A stretch of DNA of 64,000 bases from Duganella levis. Its GTDB lineage: Bacteria; Pseudomonadota; Gammaproteobacteria; Burkholderiales; Burkholderiaceae_D. The notes beneath the pieces are model-generated. The model did not search any database and had not been told where the DNA came from. It saw only the letters and a program-made list of their open reading frames with translations. The stretch lies in assembly GCF_009857605.1 (NCBI RefSeq), contig NZ_WWCT01000005.1:62001-126000 (forward strand), read 5' to 3'. A program made the position numbers and the translations under genes. Below, in pieces: positions 34,956 to 44,346 of the stretch (the first letter of the stretch is position 1; each line of letters opens with the position of its first letter).

Positions 34956-35020
34956 GGCGCACACCCGAGGAAATATGTGCGATACAGTCTATGCCGCCGT
35001 CCTTATTTAGAAAACGAAGC

Positions 35021-36124
35021 TTATCCGATATCGTTATGCGTCTTTCGCATCCAGGTGCGGCGAATCGCGGCGTTGGCCGGATCGGACACGAAACGCGCCA
35101 CAGCGGCGGCCACCAGCGCCGTCAGCAGGATAAACACCAGGAACCACGGCAAGGTAGCCGCGTAGCCCAGCTGCGGCTTGTCGACCACGTTGCGCAGCGC
35201 CGCCAGCACGATGATGTGGAACAGGTAAATCTCATAGCTGTGGCGGCCCAGCCACTGCAACACGCCCGGCTTGCCGCGCGCTTCGCCGGCGCCGAGTATG
35301 CAGCCGGCGGTGGCCAGCGCCACCAGCGTGAAGCCAAAGACTTCATGTCCATGAATGCCGCGCACGTAGAGTGCCGCCAGCACCAGCCCTGACAGCCACC
35401 TCAACACCAGCGCCTGCCGCGCCGTGGCTTGCCAGCGCTGCATCAGCAAGGCAGTGACGCAGCCGATGGCGATCGCATCGAAGCAGGCCAGATAGCCGTA
35501 CATGAAATAGATTTCGTTGTCGGTATGCTGGCTGCGGTACACCGGCCCGGCCACGATGGCGACGGCGCACAGCAGCAGGATCGGCAAGCGCTTGCGCAGC
35601 AGCAGGCAGGACACCGGCAGCAGCAGATAAAACATTTCCTCTACCGACAAGGACCAGTAGACGTTCAGGCAATAGTTGAAATAGCCGGCGCTCTGCATCA
35701 GCTGGTTATGCCAGAAGGTCAGGATCGAGCCGACCGCAATCAGGAAATAGCTGTGCGGCAGCGCGTCGTTGTCGAAGAAAGGGATATCCAGCAGGCCCAG
35801 CGCGACGATGATCGCCAGCGCCAACAGCAGGCAAGGGAGGATGCGGGCGGCACGATACACGTAGAACTCGCGCAGCTTGATGTGCGCCAGGTCGCCCCAG
35901 CGCCGCAGCGACATCGACACGATCAGGTAACCGGACAGGGTGAAAAAGATCGTCACGCCGAAATTGCCCTGATAGGCGGCGCGCCGCAACCACGCCGGCA
36001 GCAAGCCGATCGGGCTGTTTTTCAGATCGTAGGCCAGCGCAAAATGCAGCACCAGCACGCATAAAATCGCCACACCGCGCAAGGCGTCAATGTGCTGATT
36101 CCTGCTGTTTGAACGTGTTTCCAG
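35021..36124 (-). CDS. acyltransferase 3 family membrane protein (OafA/YrhL type)
   Basis: About 367 aa with 9-10 hydrophobic segments. The conserved start 'HIDALRGVAILCVLVLHF' and 'RAARILPCLLLALA' are typical of acyltransferase 3 proteins that acetylate or succinylate surface sugars. 'NVYWSLSVEEMFYLLLPV' is the family's middle motif. No ATG lies before 'HIDALRG': a TTG at 36082 would cut into the motif. A CTG at 36124 with GGGAG 5 bp upstream restores it, so a non-standard start is likely. It is monocistronic between tauD and the carbonic anhydrase. Confidence 0.82.
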   Translation of the reverse strand: METRSNSRNQHIDALRGVAILCVLVLHFALAYDLKNSPIGLLPAWLRRAAYQGNFGVTIFFTLSGYLIVSMSLRRWGDLAHIKLREFYVYRAARILPCLLLALAIIVALGLLDIPFFDNDALPHSYFLIAVGSILTFWHNQLMQSAGYFNYCLNVYWSLSVEEMFYLLLPVSCLLLRKRLPILLLCAVAIVAGPVYRSQHTDNEIYFMYGYLACFDAIAIGCVTALLMQRWQATARQALVLRWLSGLVLAALYVRGIHGHEVFGFTLVALATAGCILGAGEARGKPGVLQWLGRHSYEIYLFHIIVLAALRNVVDKPQLGYAATLPWFLVFILLTALVAAAVARFVSDPANAAIRRTWMRKTHNDIG

Positions 36125-36136
36125 AACGTCTCCCGA

Positions 36137-36178
36137 TTATGCGACACAAGCCACGATTATGTGACAAGTGTCGCATAA
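36137..36178. repeat. 11-bp inverted repeat with a third internal copy
   Basis: TTATGCGACAC at 36137-36147 is repeated inverted as GTGTCGCATAA at 36168-36178. A variant, TTATGTGACA, occurs between them at 36157-36166. It lies between the end of the carbonic anhydrase gene and the start of the acyltransferase gene. There is no T run, so it may be an operator or an RNA hairpin rather than a terminator. Confidence 0.6.
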
Positions 36179-36188
36179 CGGTCAAGCA

Positions 36189-36869
36189 TCAGCTCGCTGA
36201 GGCGGTGTCGTACTTGGCCAGACGCTGCTGCACGGCCGGCGCCAGCTGGTCGCGGGCGCTGACAGCGATGCCCATGTCTTGCAGCTTGCCGTCGTTGATG
36301 CCGTACACCCAGCCATGCACGGTCAGCTCCTGGCCGCGGTCCCAAGCGTCCTGCACGATGGTGGTGGCGCAGACGTTGGACACCTGCTCCACCACGTTCA
36401 GCTCGACCAGGCGCTCCGAGCGCTTTTGCTCGTTGACCACGGTGCCCATGTAGCGCTCGTGCTTCTGATGCACGTCGTGCACATGGCGCAGCCAGTTGTC
36501 GACCAGGCCGACGCGGGTGCCCATCATGGCCGCATGCACGCCCTTGCAGCCGTAGTGGCCGACGATGATCACGTGCTTGACCTTCAGCACATCAATCGCG
36601 AATTGCAGCACCGACAGCGCGTTCAGGTCGGAGTGCACCACCACGTTGGCGATATTGCGGTGCACGAAGACGTCGCCCGGCAACAGGCCCAGCAGTTCGT
36701 TCGCCGGTACGCGGCTGTCGGAACAACCGATCCACAGGTACTCCGGTGCGGCTTGATTGGCCAGCCGGCTGAAGAATTCGGGGTCGCGTGCGACTTCCGA
36801 CTCCGCCCAGCGACGGTTGTTCTCAAGCAGGCCGCGCAAAGGGGACGTACTGTTTTTCAGACTTTCCAT
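36189..36869 (-). CDS. can: beta-class carbonic anhydrase
   Basis: A 226-aa cytoplasmic zinc enzyme interconverting CO2 and bicarbonate. Zinc ligands are visible: Cys in 'WIGCSDSRVPANELLG' with the Asp-Arg dyad, and His and Cys in 'IIVGHYGCKGVHAAMMG'. 'VFVHRNIANVVVHSDLN' completes the active site. Length matches the Can/CynT type. It is monocistronic between the acyltransferase gene and dnaJ, with a hairpin at 36892-36928 upstream of its start. Confidence 0.95.
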   Translation of the reverse strand: MESLKNSTSPLRGLLENNRRWAESEVARDPEFFSRLANQAAPEYLWIGCSDSRVPANELLGLLPGDVFVHRNIANVVVHSDLNALSVLQFAIDVLKVKHVIIVGHYGCKGVHAAMMGTRVGLVDNWLRHVHDVHQKHERYMGTVVNEQKRSERLVELNVVEQVSNVCATTIVQDAWDRGQELTVHGWVYGINDGKLQDMGIAVSARDQLAPAVQQRLAKYDTASAS

Positions 36870-36891
36870 GATTTCCTCTCGTACATAAGAA

Positions 36892-36928
36892 GACCGCCGG
36901 TCTGCCCAAAATAGGCAGCGCGGCGGTC
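36892..36928. terminator. hairpin between dnaJ and the carbonic anhydrase gene
   Basis: GACCGCC (36892-36898) pairs with GGCGGTC (36922-36928), with an inner CTGCC/GGCAG stem. It lies 31 bp past the dnaJ stop. No clear T run follows on the minus strand, so termination is probable but not certain. Confidence 0.5.
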
Positions 36929-36958
36929 CGATATTACCAAGCCGGTGTGACCATCAAG

Positions 36959-38086
<1,128 letters not shown>

Positions 38087-38126
38087 AGTGTCGGGATCCT
38101 GCTTCTATTCTGTACTGATTTATGCG

Positions 38127-38163
38127 AAAAAGCCGAGCCGGCGGCGGTGCCACACGACTCGGC
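38127..38163 (-). terminator. terminator between dnaK and dnaJ
   Basis: On the minus strand GCCGAG (38163-38158) pairs with CTCGGC (38137-38132), followed by TTTTT at 38131-38127. The 20-base loop is GC-rich and can fold further. It lies just past the dnaK stop and REP element and could reduce read-through into dnaJ. Confidence 0.6.
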
Positions 38164-38166
38164 GTA

Positions 38167-38192
38167 GTCACCCCGCCTGCGCGGGAATGACG
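38167..38192. repeat. REP-like palindrome after dnaK
   Basis: On the minus strand the sequence runs GTCATTCCCGCGCAGGCGGG (from 38190), an imperfect palindrome of the widespread 'GTCATTCCCGCG' type. It begins 2 bp after the dnaK stop codon. It is related to the pair in the tauB 3' end. Confidence 0.65.
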
Positions 38193-38193
38193 A

Positions 38194-40137
38194 TTACTTG
38201 CTGTCTTTGACTTCTTTGAAGTCGGCGTCCACCACGTCGTCCTGTGGTTTGGCCTGTTCAGCACCGGCGCCTGCGCCTGGCGCTGCACCTTCACCGCCGG
38301 CGGCTTGCTGCGCTTGCATGTCGGCGTACATCTTCTCGCCCAGCTTCTGCGACGCGGTCGACAGCGAGGCCACCTTGGCGTCGATCTCGGCCTTGTCGCC
38401 CGATTTGATCGAGGCTTCCAGGTCGGTGATCGCCGCTTCGATCTTCTCTTTTTCGCCGGCTTCCAGCTTGTCGCCGTATTCGGTCAGCGATTTACGGGTC
38501 GAGTGTACCAGTGCGTCGGCCTGGTTGCGCGACTCAGCCAGTTCTTTCACTTTCTTGTCTTCTTCAGCGTTGACTTCAGCGTCTTTCACCATTTTCTGGA
38601 TTTCCGCTTCGGTCAGACCGGAGTTGGCCTTGATCGTGATCTTGTTCTCTTTGCCGGTGGCCTTGTCTTTGGCGCCGACGTGCAGAATGCCGTTGGCGTC
38701 GATGTCGAAGGTCACTTCGATCTGTGGCGTGCCGCGCGATGCTGGCGGGATGCCTTCCAGATTGAACTCGCCCAGGCCTTTGTTGCCGGCCGCGATTTCG
38801 CGCTCACCTTGGTAAACCTTGATGGTCACCGCAGGCTGGTTGTCGTCGGCGGTCGAGAACACTTGCGAGAACTTGGTAGGAATCGTGGTGTTCTTGTGAA
38901 TCATCTTGGTCATCACGCCGCCCAGGGTTTCGATACCCAGCGACAGCGGCGTTACGTCCAGCAGCAGCAAGTCTTTGCGTTCGCCCGACAGTACCGAACC
39001 TTGGATGGCGGCGCCAACTGCAACGGCTTCGTCCGGATTCACGTCTTTACGTGGCTCCTTGCCGAAGAACTCTTTAACTTTTTCCTGCACCTTAGGCATA
39101 CGGGTCATACCGCCGACCAGGATGATGTCGTCGATGTCGGTGACTTTAACGCCCGCATCTTTGATCGCGGTTTTGCATGGCTCGATGGTAGCGATGATCA
39201 GCTCTTCCACCAGCGATTCCAGCTTGGCGCGGGTCATTTTCAGGGTCAGGTGGACCGGCGCGCCGTTCGCCATGGCGATGTACGGCTCGTTGATTTCGGT
39301 CTGCTGCGACGACGACAGTTCGATCTTCGCGCGCTCGGCCGAAGCCTTGATGCGTTGCAGGGCGATCGGATCTTTTTTCAGGTCTAGGCCGTTGATCTTC
39401 TTGAACTCTTCGATGATGTAATCGATGATGCGCTGGTCGAAGTCTTCGCCGCCCAGGAAAGTGTCGCCGTTGGTCGACAGCACTTCGAACTGCTTCTCGC
39501 CATCAACGTCAGCGATTTCAATGATCGACACGTCGAAAGTACCGCCGCCCAAGTCATACACGGCGATCTTGCGGTCGCCCTTTTCGGTCTTGTCCAGGCC
39601 GAAAGCCAGCGCCGCAGCGGTTGGTTCGTTGATGATGCGTTTGACGTCCAGACCAGCGATACGGCCGGCGTCTTTGGTGGCCTGACGCTGCGAGTCGTTG
39701 AAGTACGCAGGTACGGTGATGACGGCCTCGGTGACTTCTTCACCCAGGTAGTCTTCTGCGGTTTTCTTCATCTTGCGCAGCACTTCCGCCGAGATTTGTG
39801 GCGGCGCCAGTTTTTTGTCGCGCACGCTGATCCAGGCATCGCCGTTGTCGGCTTTGGTGATGGCGTAAGGCATCAGACCGATGTCTTTCTGCACTTCCTT
39901 CTCGTCGAATTTACGACCGATCAGGCGTTTGACCGCGTACAGCGTGTTCTTTGGATTGGTCACGGCCTGGCGTTTTGCCGGCGCACCAACCAGGATTTCA
40001 CCATCTTCTTGGTAAGCAATGATCGATGGCGTCGTACGCGCGCCTTCGGCGTTTTCGATTACCTTTGGCTGACCATTTTCCATGACGGAAACGCAGGAAT
40101 TCGTGGTTCCCAGATCGATACCGATAATTCTACCCAT
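38194..40137 (-). CDS. dnaK: chaperone DnaK (Hsp70)
   Basis: A 647-aa Hsp70. The ATPase signatures are '[15 protein letters not shown]' (residues 4-18), '[17 protein letters not shown]' (about 194-210) and '[21 protein letters not shown]' (about 340). The substrate-binding domain and helical lid follow, ending '[14 protein letters not shown]'. It folds and protects proteins with DnaJ and GrpE. A sigma-32-type promoter lies directly upstream at 40178-40203, in addition to the one before grpE, so dnaK can be transcribed separately. Confidence 0.98.
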   Translation of the reverse strand: MGRIIGIDLGTTNSCVSVMENGQPKVIENAEGARTTPSIIAYQEDGEILVGAPAKRQAVTNPKNTLYAVKRLIGRKFDEKEVQKDIGLMPYAITKADNGDAWISVRDKKLAPPQISAEVLRKMKKTAEDYLGEEVTEAVITVPAYFNDSQRQATKDAGRIAGLDVKRIINEPTAAALAFGLDKTEKGDRKIAVYDLGGGTFDVSIIEIADVDGEKQFEVLSTNGDTFLGGEDFDQRIIDYIIEEFKKINGLDLKKDPIALQRIKASAERAKIELSSSQQTEINEPYIAMANGAPVHLTLKMTRAKLESLVEELIIATIEPCKTAIKDAGVKVTDIDDIILVGGMTRMPKVQEKVKEFFGKEPRKDVNPDEAVAVGAAIQGSVLSGERKDLLLLDVTPLSLGIETLGGVMTKMIHKNTTIPTKFSQVFSTADDNQPAVTIKVYQGEREIAAGNKGLGEFNLEGIPPASRGTPQIEVTFDIDANGILHVGAKDKATGKENKITIKANSGLTEAEIQKMVKDAEVNAEEDKKVKELAESRNQADALVHSTRKSLTEYGDKLEAGEKEKIEAAITDLEASIKSGDKAEIDAKVASLSTASQKLGEKMYADMQAQQAAGGEGAAPGAGAGAEQAKPQDDVVDADFKEVKDSK

Positions 40138-40177
40138 GATTTTCTTCCTTATTTGCTAGAGTTCAGATGGTACTAAT

Positions 40178-40203
40178 ATGTGGAAAAGCTCTGTGATTTC
40201 AAG
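40178..40203 (-). promoter_or_regulatory. sigma-32 (heat-shock) promoter of dnaK
   Basis: Minus strand CTTGAA (40203-40198), 14 bp, CCACAT (40183-40178) is close to the RpoH consensus CTTGAA-N13/14-CCCCAT. It lies in the 76-bp grpE-dnaK gap. A 7-bp inverted repeat, AAGCTCT/AGAGCTT (40187-40209), overlaps the -35 and may also act as a weak grpE terminator. Confidence 0.7.
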
Positions 40204-40213
40204 AGCTTAAATT

Positions 40214-40765
40214 TTATTTGGCTTGCGCTGCGGTGACGATGGCCGGACGCAGCAGGCGGTCGGCGATCATATAACCTTTTTGCAGCACGGTAACAACGGT
40301 ATTGGCTTCCTGGTCGGCAGGCACCACGGCGACGGCCTGGTGCTTGTTCGGGTCCAGCTTCTCGCCCTGCACCGGTTCGATGGCGATCAGGCGGTTGCGT
40401 TCGAAGGCGGCGGACAGTTGCTTCAGCGTCATTTCCACGCCTTCTTTCAACGATTCCAGCGTTGGCGCTTCGACTTTCAGTGCCATTTCCAGGCTGTCCT
40501 TGACCGGTACCAAGGCCTCGGCAAAGCTTTCGACGGCAAATTTATGCGCCTTGGACACGTCTTCCTGGGCACGGCGGCGGATGTTTTCACCATCGGCTTT
40601 GGCGCGCATGAAGGCGTCATGCATTTCAGCCAGCTTGGCTTCGGTGTCGGCCAGTTGCTGTTCCAGCGACGGCAGGCCGCCCTCTGGAGTCGATGGCGGG
40701 GCCGACGCAGCGGCTGCTGCCGCCTCTGGATTAGGGGGTACGGCTTGATTTTCCTGATCTTGCAT
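40214..40765 (-). CDS. grpE: nucleotide exchange factor GrpE
   Basis: A 183-aa DnaK co-chaperone releasing ADP. It has a disordered acidic/Ala-rich N-terminus, a long coiled coil (about residues 30-70, '[21 protein letters not shown]') and a C-terminal beta domain with 'NPNKHQAV'-like '[20 protein letters not shown]'. It is first in the grpE-dnaK-dnaJ unit, behind a strong sigma-32 promoter and a CIRCE-like element. Confidence 0.96.
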   Translation of the reverse strand: MQDQENQAVPPNPEAAAAAASAPPSTPEGGLPSLEQQLADTEAKLAEMHDAFMRAKADGENIRRRAQEDVSKAHKFAVESFAEALVPVKDSLEMALKVEAPTLESLKEGVEMTLKQLSAAFERNRLIAIEPVQGEKLDPNKHQAVAVVPADQEANTVVTVLQKGYMIADRLLRPAIVTAAQAK

Positions 40766-40824
40766 CTAGAGACTCCTACGATCGTATTTGTTTGACATGA
40801 CTTGTATTACCGCTGTGGCAGTAA

Positions 40825-40850
40825 ATGGGGCAATAACCTACAACTTCAAG
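40825..40850 (-). promoter_or_regulatory. sigma-32 (heat-shock) promoter of grpE-dnaK-dnaJ
   Basis: Minus strand CTTGAA (40850-40845), 14 bp, CCCCAT (40830-40825) is an exact match to the RpoH consensus. It lies 60 bp before the grpE start. Confidence 0.88.
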
Positions 40851-40911
40851 GGTTTATTTTCCCTGCCATTTCGACAACGTTAAGTTTGCATCAGGCGGCT
40901 ATTTTAACAGG

Positions 40912-40938
40912 CTGGCACTCGTCACCCGCAAGTGCTGA
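40912..40938. promoter_or_regulatory. CIRCE-like HrcA operator upstream of grpE
   Basis: On the minus strand TCAGCACTT, 9 bp, GAGTGCCAG matches the CIRCE element TTAGCACTC-N9-GAGTGCTAA at 7 of 9 bases in each arm with the exact spacer. A possible sigma-70 promoter (TTGCGG ... TTAAAA) overlaps it. An 8-bp inverted repeat, GTCACCCG/CGGGTGAC (40921-40950), also overlaps. hrcA itself is not in this window. Confidence 0.6.
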
Positions 40939-40978
40939 TTGTCGGGTGACGGCGGGATGGCGGAAGGAATGTTGCTTT

Positions 40979-42088
40979 TCAGTCGGCAGCGCCAAGCTGC
41001 ACAGCGGCGGCACGGGCGACTTCCGCATCTTTTTTCAGTAGCTCGCGCTCGGCCGGCGCCAGCTTGGTCGGCCAGCCGATGATGTGCTGCTCGGCGATTT
41101 CCGCCAGCGCGGCGATCCAGGCCGGCGAGTCGTTCAGGCAGGGGATGTAGTGGAACTCTTTGCCGCCGTTCGATTCGAAGTCATGCCGCACTTCCATCGA
41201 GATTTCTTCCAGCGTTTCCAGGCAGTCGCTGATGAAGCCGGGACAGATCACGTCCAGCCGCTTGACGCCGTCGCGCGCCAGCTGCGCCACGGTCGGCGCG
41301 GTGTACGGCTGCAGCCACTCGGCCTTGCCGAAGCGCGACTGGAAAGTGACGATGTACTGGTCCGGCGTCAGCTTGAGGGCGGCGGCCAGCAGGCGCGCGG
41401 TCTTCAGGCATTCGCAGTGGTAGGGGTCGCCCAGCATCAGCGTGCGCTTCGGCACGCCGTGGAAGCTCATCACCAGCTTTTCCGGCTGGCCGTGCTGGTC
41501 CCAGTGGTTCAGCACCGACTGCTGCAAGGCGCGGATATAGCCTTCGTGGTCGTGGTAGTTGCGGATGAAGCGCAGCTCCGGGATGTTGCGCACGCTGCCG
41601 TAGTGCTGGAACACGGCGTCGTAGATCGAGCCGGTGGTGGTGCCGGAATATTGCGGATAGGCGGGCAGCACCAGGATGCGGTCGGCGCCGTCGGCTTTCA
41701 GTTTGGTCAGCACTTCCGGCAGCGAAGGCGAGCCGTAGCGCATGGCCATGGCCACCGTCAGGTCTTCGTGGCCGCGCTCGCCGAGAGCGGCGCGCAGGCC
41801 GAGCGCCTGGGCGGCGGTGTTGGTGCGCAGCGGCGAACCTTCGCGGGTCCAGATGGTGGCGTATTTCTTGGCCGACTGGCCGGAACGGAATGGCAGGATG
41901 ATCAGGTTGAGGATGAACCACCAGACCGCCTTGGGAATCTCGACCACGCGCGGGTCGGACAGGAATTCTTTCAGGTAGCGGCGCACGGCGGAGCGGGTCG
42001 GCTCATCCGGCGTGCCCAGGTTGACCAGGACGATGGCGCTGCGGCCGGTGGTGCCATGCTTGTGCGGAGGTTCTTTTTGGAAGGTCAT
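40979..42088 (-). CDS. hemH: ferrochelatase
   Basis: A 369-aa enzyme inserting Fe(II) into protoporphyrin IX, the last step of haem synthesis. The active-site His is in 'LVMSFHGVPKRTLMLGDPY' and the conserved Glu region is 'CPGFISDCLETLEEISME'. 'ILVLPAYPQYSGTTTGSIYD' is a family signature. The ATG at 42088 (MTFQKEPPHKHGTTGRSAIVLVNLGTPDE) is chosen; an upstream start at 42202 would read through a region homologous to the small-protein repeat and is not family-like. It lies upstream of grpE on the same strand. Confidence 0.95.
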   Translation of the reverse strand: MTFQKEPPHKHGTTGRSAIVLVNLGTPDEPTRSAVRRYLKEFLSDPRVVEIPKAVWWFILNLIILPFRSGQSAKKYATIWTREGSPLRTNTAAQALGLRAALGERGHEDLTVAMAMRYGSPSLPEVLTKLKADGADRILVLPAYPQYSGTTTGSIYDAVFQHYGSVRNIPELRFIRNYHDHEGYIRALQQSVLNHWDQHGQPEKLVMSFHGVPKRTLMLGDPYHCECLKTARLLAAALKLTPDQYIVTFQSRFGKAEWLQPYTAPTVAQLARDGVKRLDVICPGFISDCLETLEEISMEVRHDFESNGGKEFHYIPCLNDSPAWIAALAEIAEQHIIGWPTKLAPAERELLKKDAEVARAAAVQLGAAD

Positions 42089-42123
42089 GAATGGCTTAAG
42101 GTTGAGTACCGTCAGCCCGTATC

Positions 42124-42363
42124 TTAATGTATAAGCTTGGCAACCGCGACGGCAACGCCGCTCATGACCGTGGTAATCGCGAACGCGGTGACAATAAACC
42201 ACTTGATCAGCCGGGTTTCCAGCCCGGCGAGGTCGGCCTTGGTGGCCAAGTGCGTCAACTGCGCGTCAATCACATCCAGCCGCGCCTCGATCCGCGAAAG
42301 CCGCTGCTTGACCTCTTCGGCAAAGAATTCCAGCTTGCCAACCCGTTCTTCGATCTCCACCAT
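42124..42363 (-). CDS. small coiled-coil membrane protein, copy B of tandem pair (DUF1640-like)
   Basis: A 79-aa protein. The N-terminal half is a predicted coiled coil (MVEIEERVGKLEFFAEEVKQ to about residue 45) and a single C-terminal membrane segment follows, 'LIKWFIVTAFAITTVMSGVA'. An AGGAGG ribosome site precedes the ATG. Its C-terminal 35 or so residues, starting at 'ATKADLAGLETRLIKW', are identical to the next gene's, and the DNA there differs by only a few bases, so the two are a recent tandem duplication. The layout resembles DUF1640/CCDC90-type small proteins. Function unknown. Confidence 0.72.
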   Translation of the reverse strand: MVEIEERVGKLEFFAEEVKQRLSRIEARLDVIDAQLTHLATKADLAGLETRLIKWFIVTAFAITTVMSGVAVAVAKLIH

Positions 42364-42371
42364 CGCCTCCT

Positions 42372-42599
42372 TTAGTGGATAAGCTTGGCAACCGCGACGG
42401 CAACACCGCTCATGACGGTGGTAATCGCGAACGCGGTGACAATAAACCACTTGATCAGCCGGGTTTCGAGTCCCGCGAGGTCGGCCTTGGTGGCCATGTG
42501 CGCTTCCATCGCGTCAAGGCGCGTTTCGATGCGAACCAGTCGTACTTTCGCGTCCTCAGCGAAAGCTTCCAGCCGGTCCACTCTGAGTTCCAGATCCAT
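42372..42599 (-). CDS. small coiled-coil membrane protein, copy A of tandem pair (DUF1640-like)
   Basis: A 75-aa protein with the same design as its neighbour: a coiled-coil N-terminus (MDLELRVDRLEAFAEDAKVR) and one C-terminal membrane helix ('LIKWFIVTAFAITTVMSGVA'). AAGGAGG precedes the ATG. It ends 8 bp before copy B starts, so they are co-transcribed. The N-terminal halves have diverged while the C-terminal halves are identical, suggesting gene conversion or different partner binding. Function unknown. Confidence 0.72.
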   Translation of the reverse strand: MDLELRVDRLEAFAEDAKVRLVRIETRLDAMEAHMATKADLAGLETRLIKWFIVTAFAITTVMSGVAVAVAKLIH

Positions 42600-42665
42600 C
42601 ACTGCCTCCTTGTAAAGGGCAATGATCAATCTTAGCGCGTTTAGCCGGCGCTGGACTGAGCTATA

Positions 42666-44318
42666 TCAAGAGGCCAGCAGCTCGCGGGCGTGCTTGCGGG
42701 TGGTGGCGGTGATTTCCAGTCCACCCAGCATGCGGGCGATTTCCTCCACCCGCGACTTGGAATCCAGCACGTCGATACGCGAGGCGGTCTTGCCGTTGTC
42801 GAGCGTGCCCTTGGCCACCTGAAAATGCTGGCCGGCCTGGCTGGCTACCTGCGGCAAGTGCGTCACGCACAGCACCTGGCGCTCCTGGCCCAGACGCCGC
42901 AGCAAACGCCCCACCACTTCCGCCACGCCGCCGCCGATGCCGCTATCCACCTCGTCGAAGATCAAGGTCGGCACCGTGGTCGCGTTGGACGTAATCACCG
43001 AAATCGCCAGCGAAATCCGCGCCAGCTCACCGCCCGACGCCACCTTGGCCAGCGAGCGCGCCGCCACGCCGGCATGGCCGGCCACCAGGAATTCCACCTG
43101 CTCCAGCCCATACACCGCCGGCTCGGCCGCATGCAGCGCCACTTCGAAACGGCCGCCGGTCATATTCAATTCCTGCATCGCCCGCGTGACCGCCTCGCCC
43201 AACGCCGCAGCGGCTTTGGCGCGCGTGGCCGACAGTTTCTGCGCCTCGGCCATGTAAGCAGCCTTTAGCTTTTCTTCCTGCTTGCGCAAGCCTTCCAGAT
43301 CGCTGGCGTCGGCCAGCTGCAACAGCCGTCCGGCCAGCTTGGTATGCTCCTCCGGCAGTTGCTCTTCCGGCACGCGGAACTTGCGCGCCGCCGAATGGAT
43401 CGCATCCATGCGCGCTTCCACCGTGCGCAGGCGCGACGGATCGAGATCCACCCGGTCCAGATAATCGTTGAGCGCATACACCGCTTCCTGCAACTGGATG
43501 CGCGCTGGCTCGATCAGGTCGACAATCGGCTGCAGGCCGCTGTCGATATCGGCCAGCTTGCCCAACTTCTGGTTCAGCGACGACAGCTGCGACAGGATCG
43601 GATGATCCTCGGCTTCCGAAATCACTTCCAGCGCCTCCTGCGCGCCTTCCAGCAAACTGGCGGCGTGCGACAGCCGGCTCTGCTCATTGCTGACCTCCAG
43701 CCACTCGCCCGGCTTGACCGCCAGCTTTTCCAGCTCGTTGACCTGCCACTCCAGCCGCTCGCGCTCATACAGCACATTGGCGGCATTGGTCTCGAATTCC
43801 TCCAGCTGCCTGGCCAGCGCGCGCCAGGCGCGATACGCCGCCGCCACCGCGCGCGCTTCGCTGTCGGCGCCGGCCTGGCCGTCCAGCAGCACGCGCTGCG
43901 CCTCGGTCTTCATCAGCGACTGGTGTGCGTGCTGGCCGTGGATGTCGACCAGCATGTCGCCCAGCTCGCGCAGTTGCGCCGCCGTCGCCGCGATGCCGTT
44001 GATGTAAGCCTTGCTGCGGCCGGCGTTGTCGATCACGCGGCGCAGCAGCGCCCCGCCCTCTTCCATCGCGAATTCATTGGCGGCCAGCCAGTCGCGCGCC
44101 TGCGCGCTGACGGCGAAATCGGCCGTAATGTCGGCCTTGGCCGCCCCTTCGCGCACCACGCTGGCGTCGCCGCGGCCGCCCAGCGCCAGCGTCAATGCAT
44201 CGATCAGGATCGATTTGCCGGCCCCGGTCTCGCCGGTGAACACCGTAAAGCCGGCGGAGAATTCCAGTTCGATCGACTCAACGATCACGAAATCACGGAT
44301 GGACAGGGTACGCAGCAT
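42666..44318 (-). CDS. recN: DNA repair protein RecN
   Basis: A 550-aa SMC-like ATPase acting in double-strand break repair. Walker A is 'FTGETGAGKSILIDALTLAL', a long central coiled coil spans about residues 150-370, and the C-terminal ABC signature and Walker B are 'VASGGELARISLAISVI' and 'TLIFDEVDSGIGGGVAEVVG'. The ATG at 44318 (MLRTLSIRDFVIVESIELEF) is the family start; a longer frame to 44450 overlaps the nadK end and is rejected. It follows nadK by 28 bp on the same strand. Confidence 0.96.
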   Translation of the reverse strand: MLRTLSIRDFVIVESIELEFSAGFTVFTGETGAGKSILIDALTLALGGRGDASVVREGAAKADITADFAVSAQARDWLAANEFAMEEGGALLRRVIDNAGRSKAYINGIAATAAQLRELGDMLVDIHGQHAHQSLMKTEAQRVLLDGQAGADSEARAVAAAYRAWRALARQLEEFETNAANVLYERERLEWQVNELEKLAVKPGEWLEVSNEQSRLSHAASLLEGAQEALEVISEAEDHPILSQLSSLNQKLGKLADIDSGLQPIVDLIEPARIQLQEAVYALNDYLDRVDLDPSRLRTVEARMDAIHSAARKFRVPEEQLPEEHTKLAGRLLQLADASDLEGLRKQEEKLKAAYMAEAQKLSATRAKAAAALGEAVTRAMQELNMTGGRFEVALHAAEPAVYGLEQVEFLVAGHAGVAARSLAKVASGGELARISLAISVITSNATTVPTLIFDEVDSGIGGGVAEVVGRLLRRLGQERQVLCVTHLPQVASQAGQHFQVAKGTLDNGKTASRIDVLDSKSRVEEIARMLGGLEITATTRKHARELLAS

Positions 44319-44346
44319 GGAGACCGTTAGTGTGGCGTTAGTGTAG

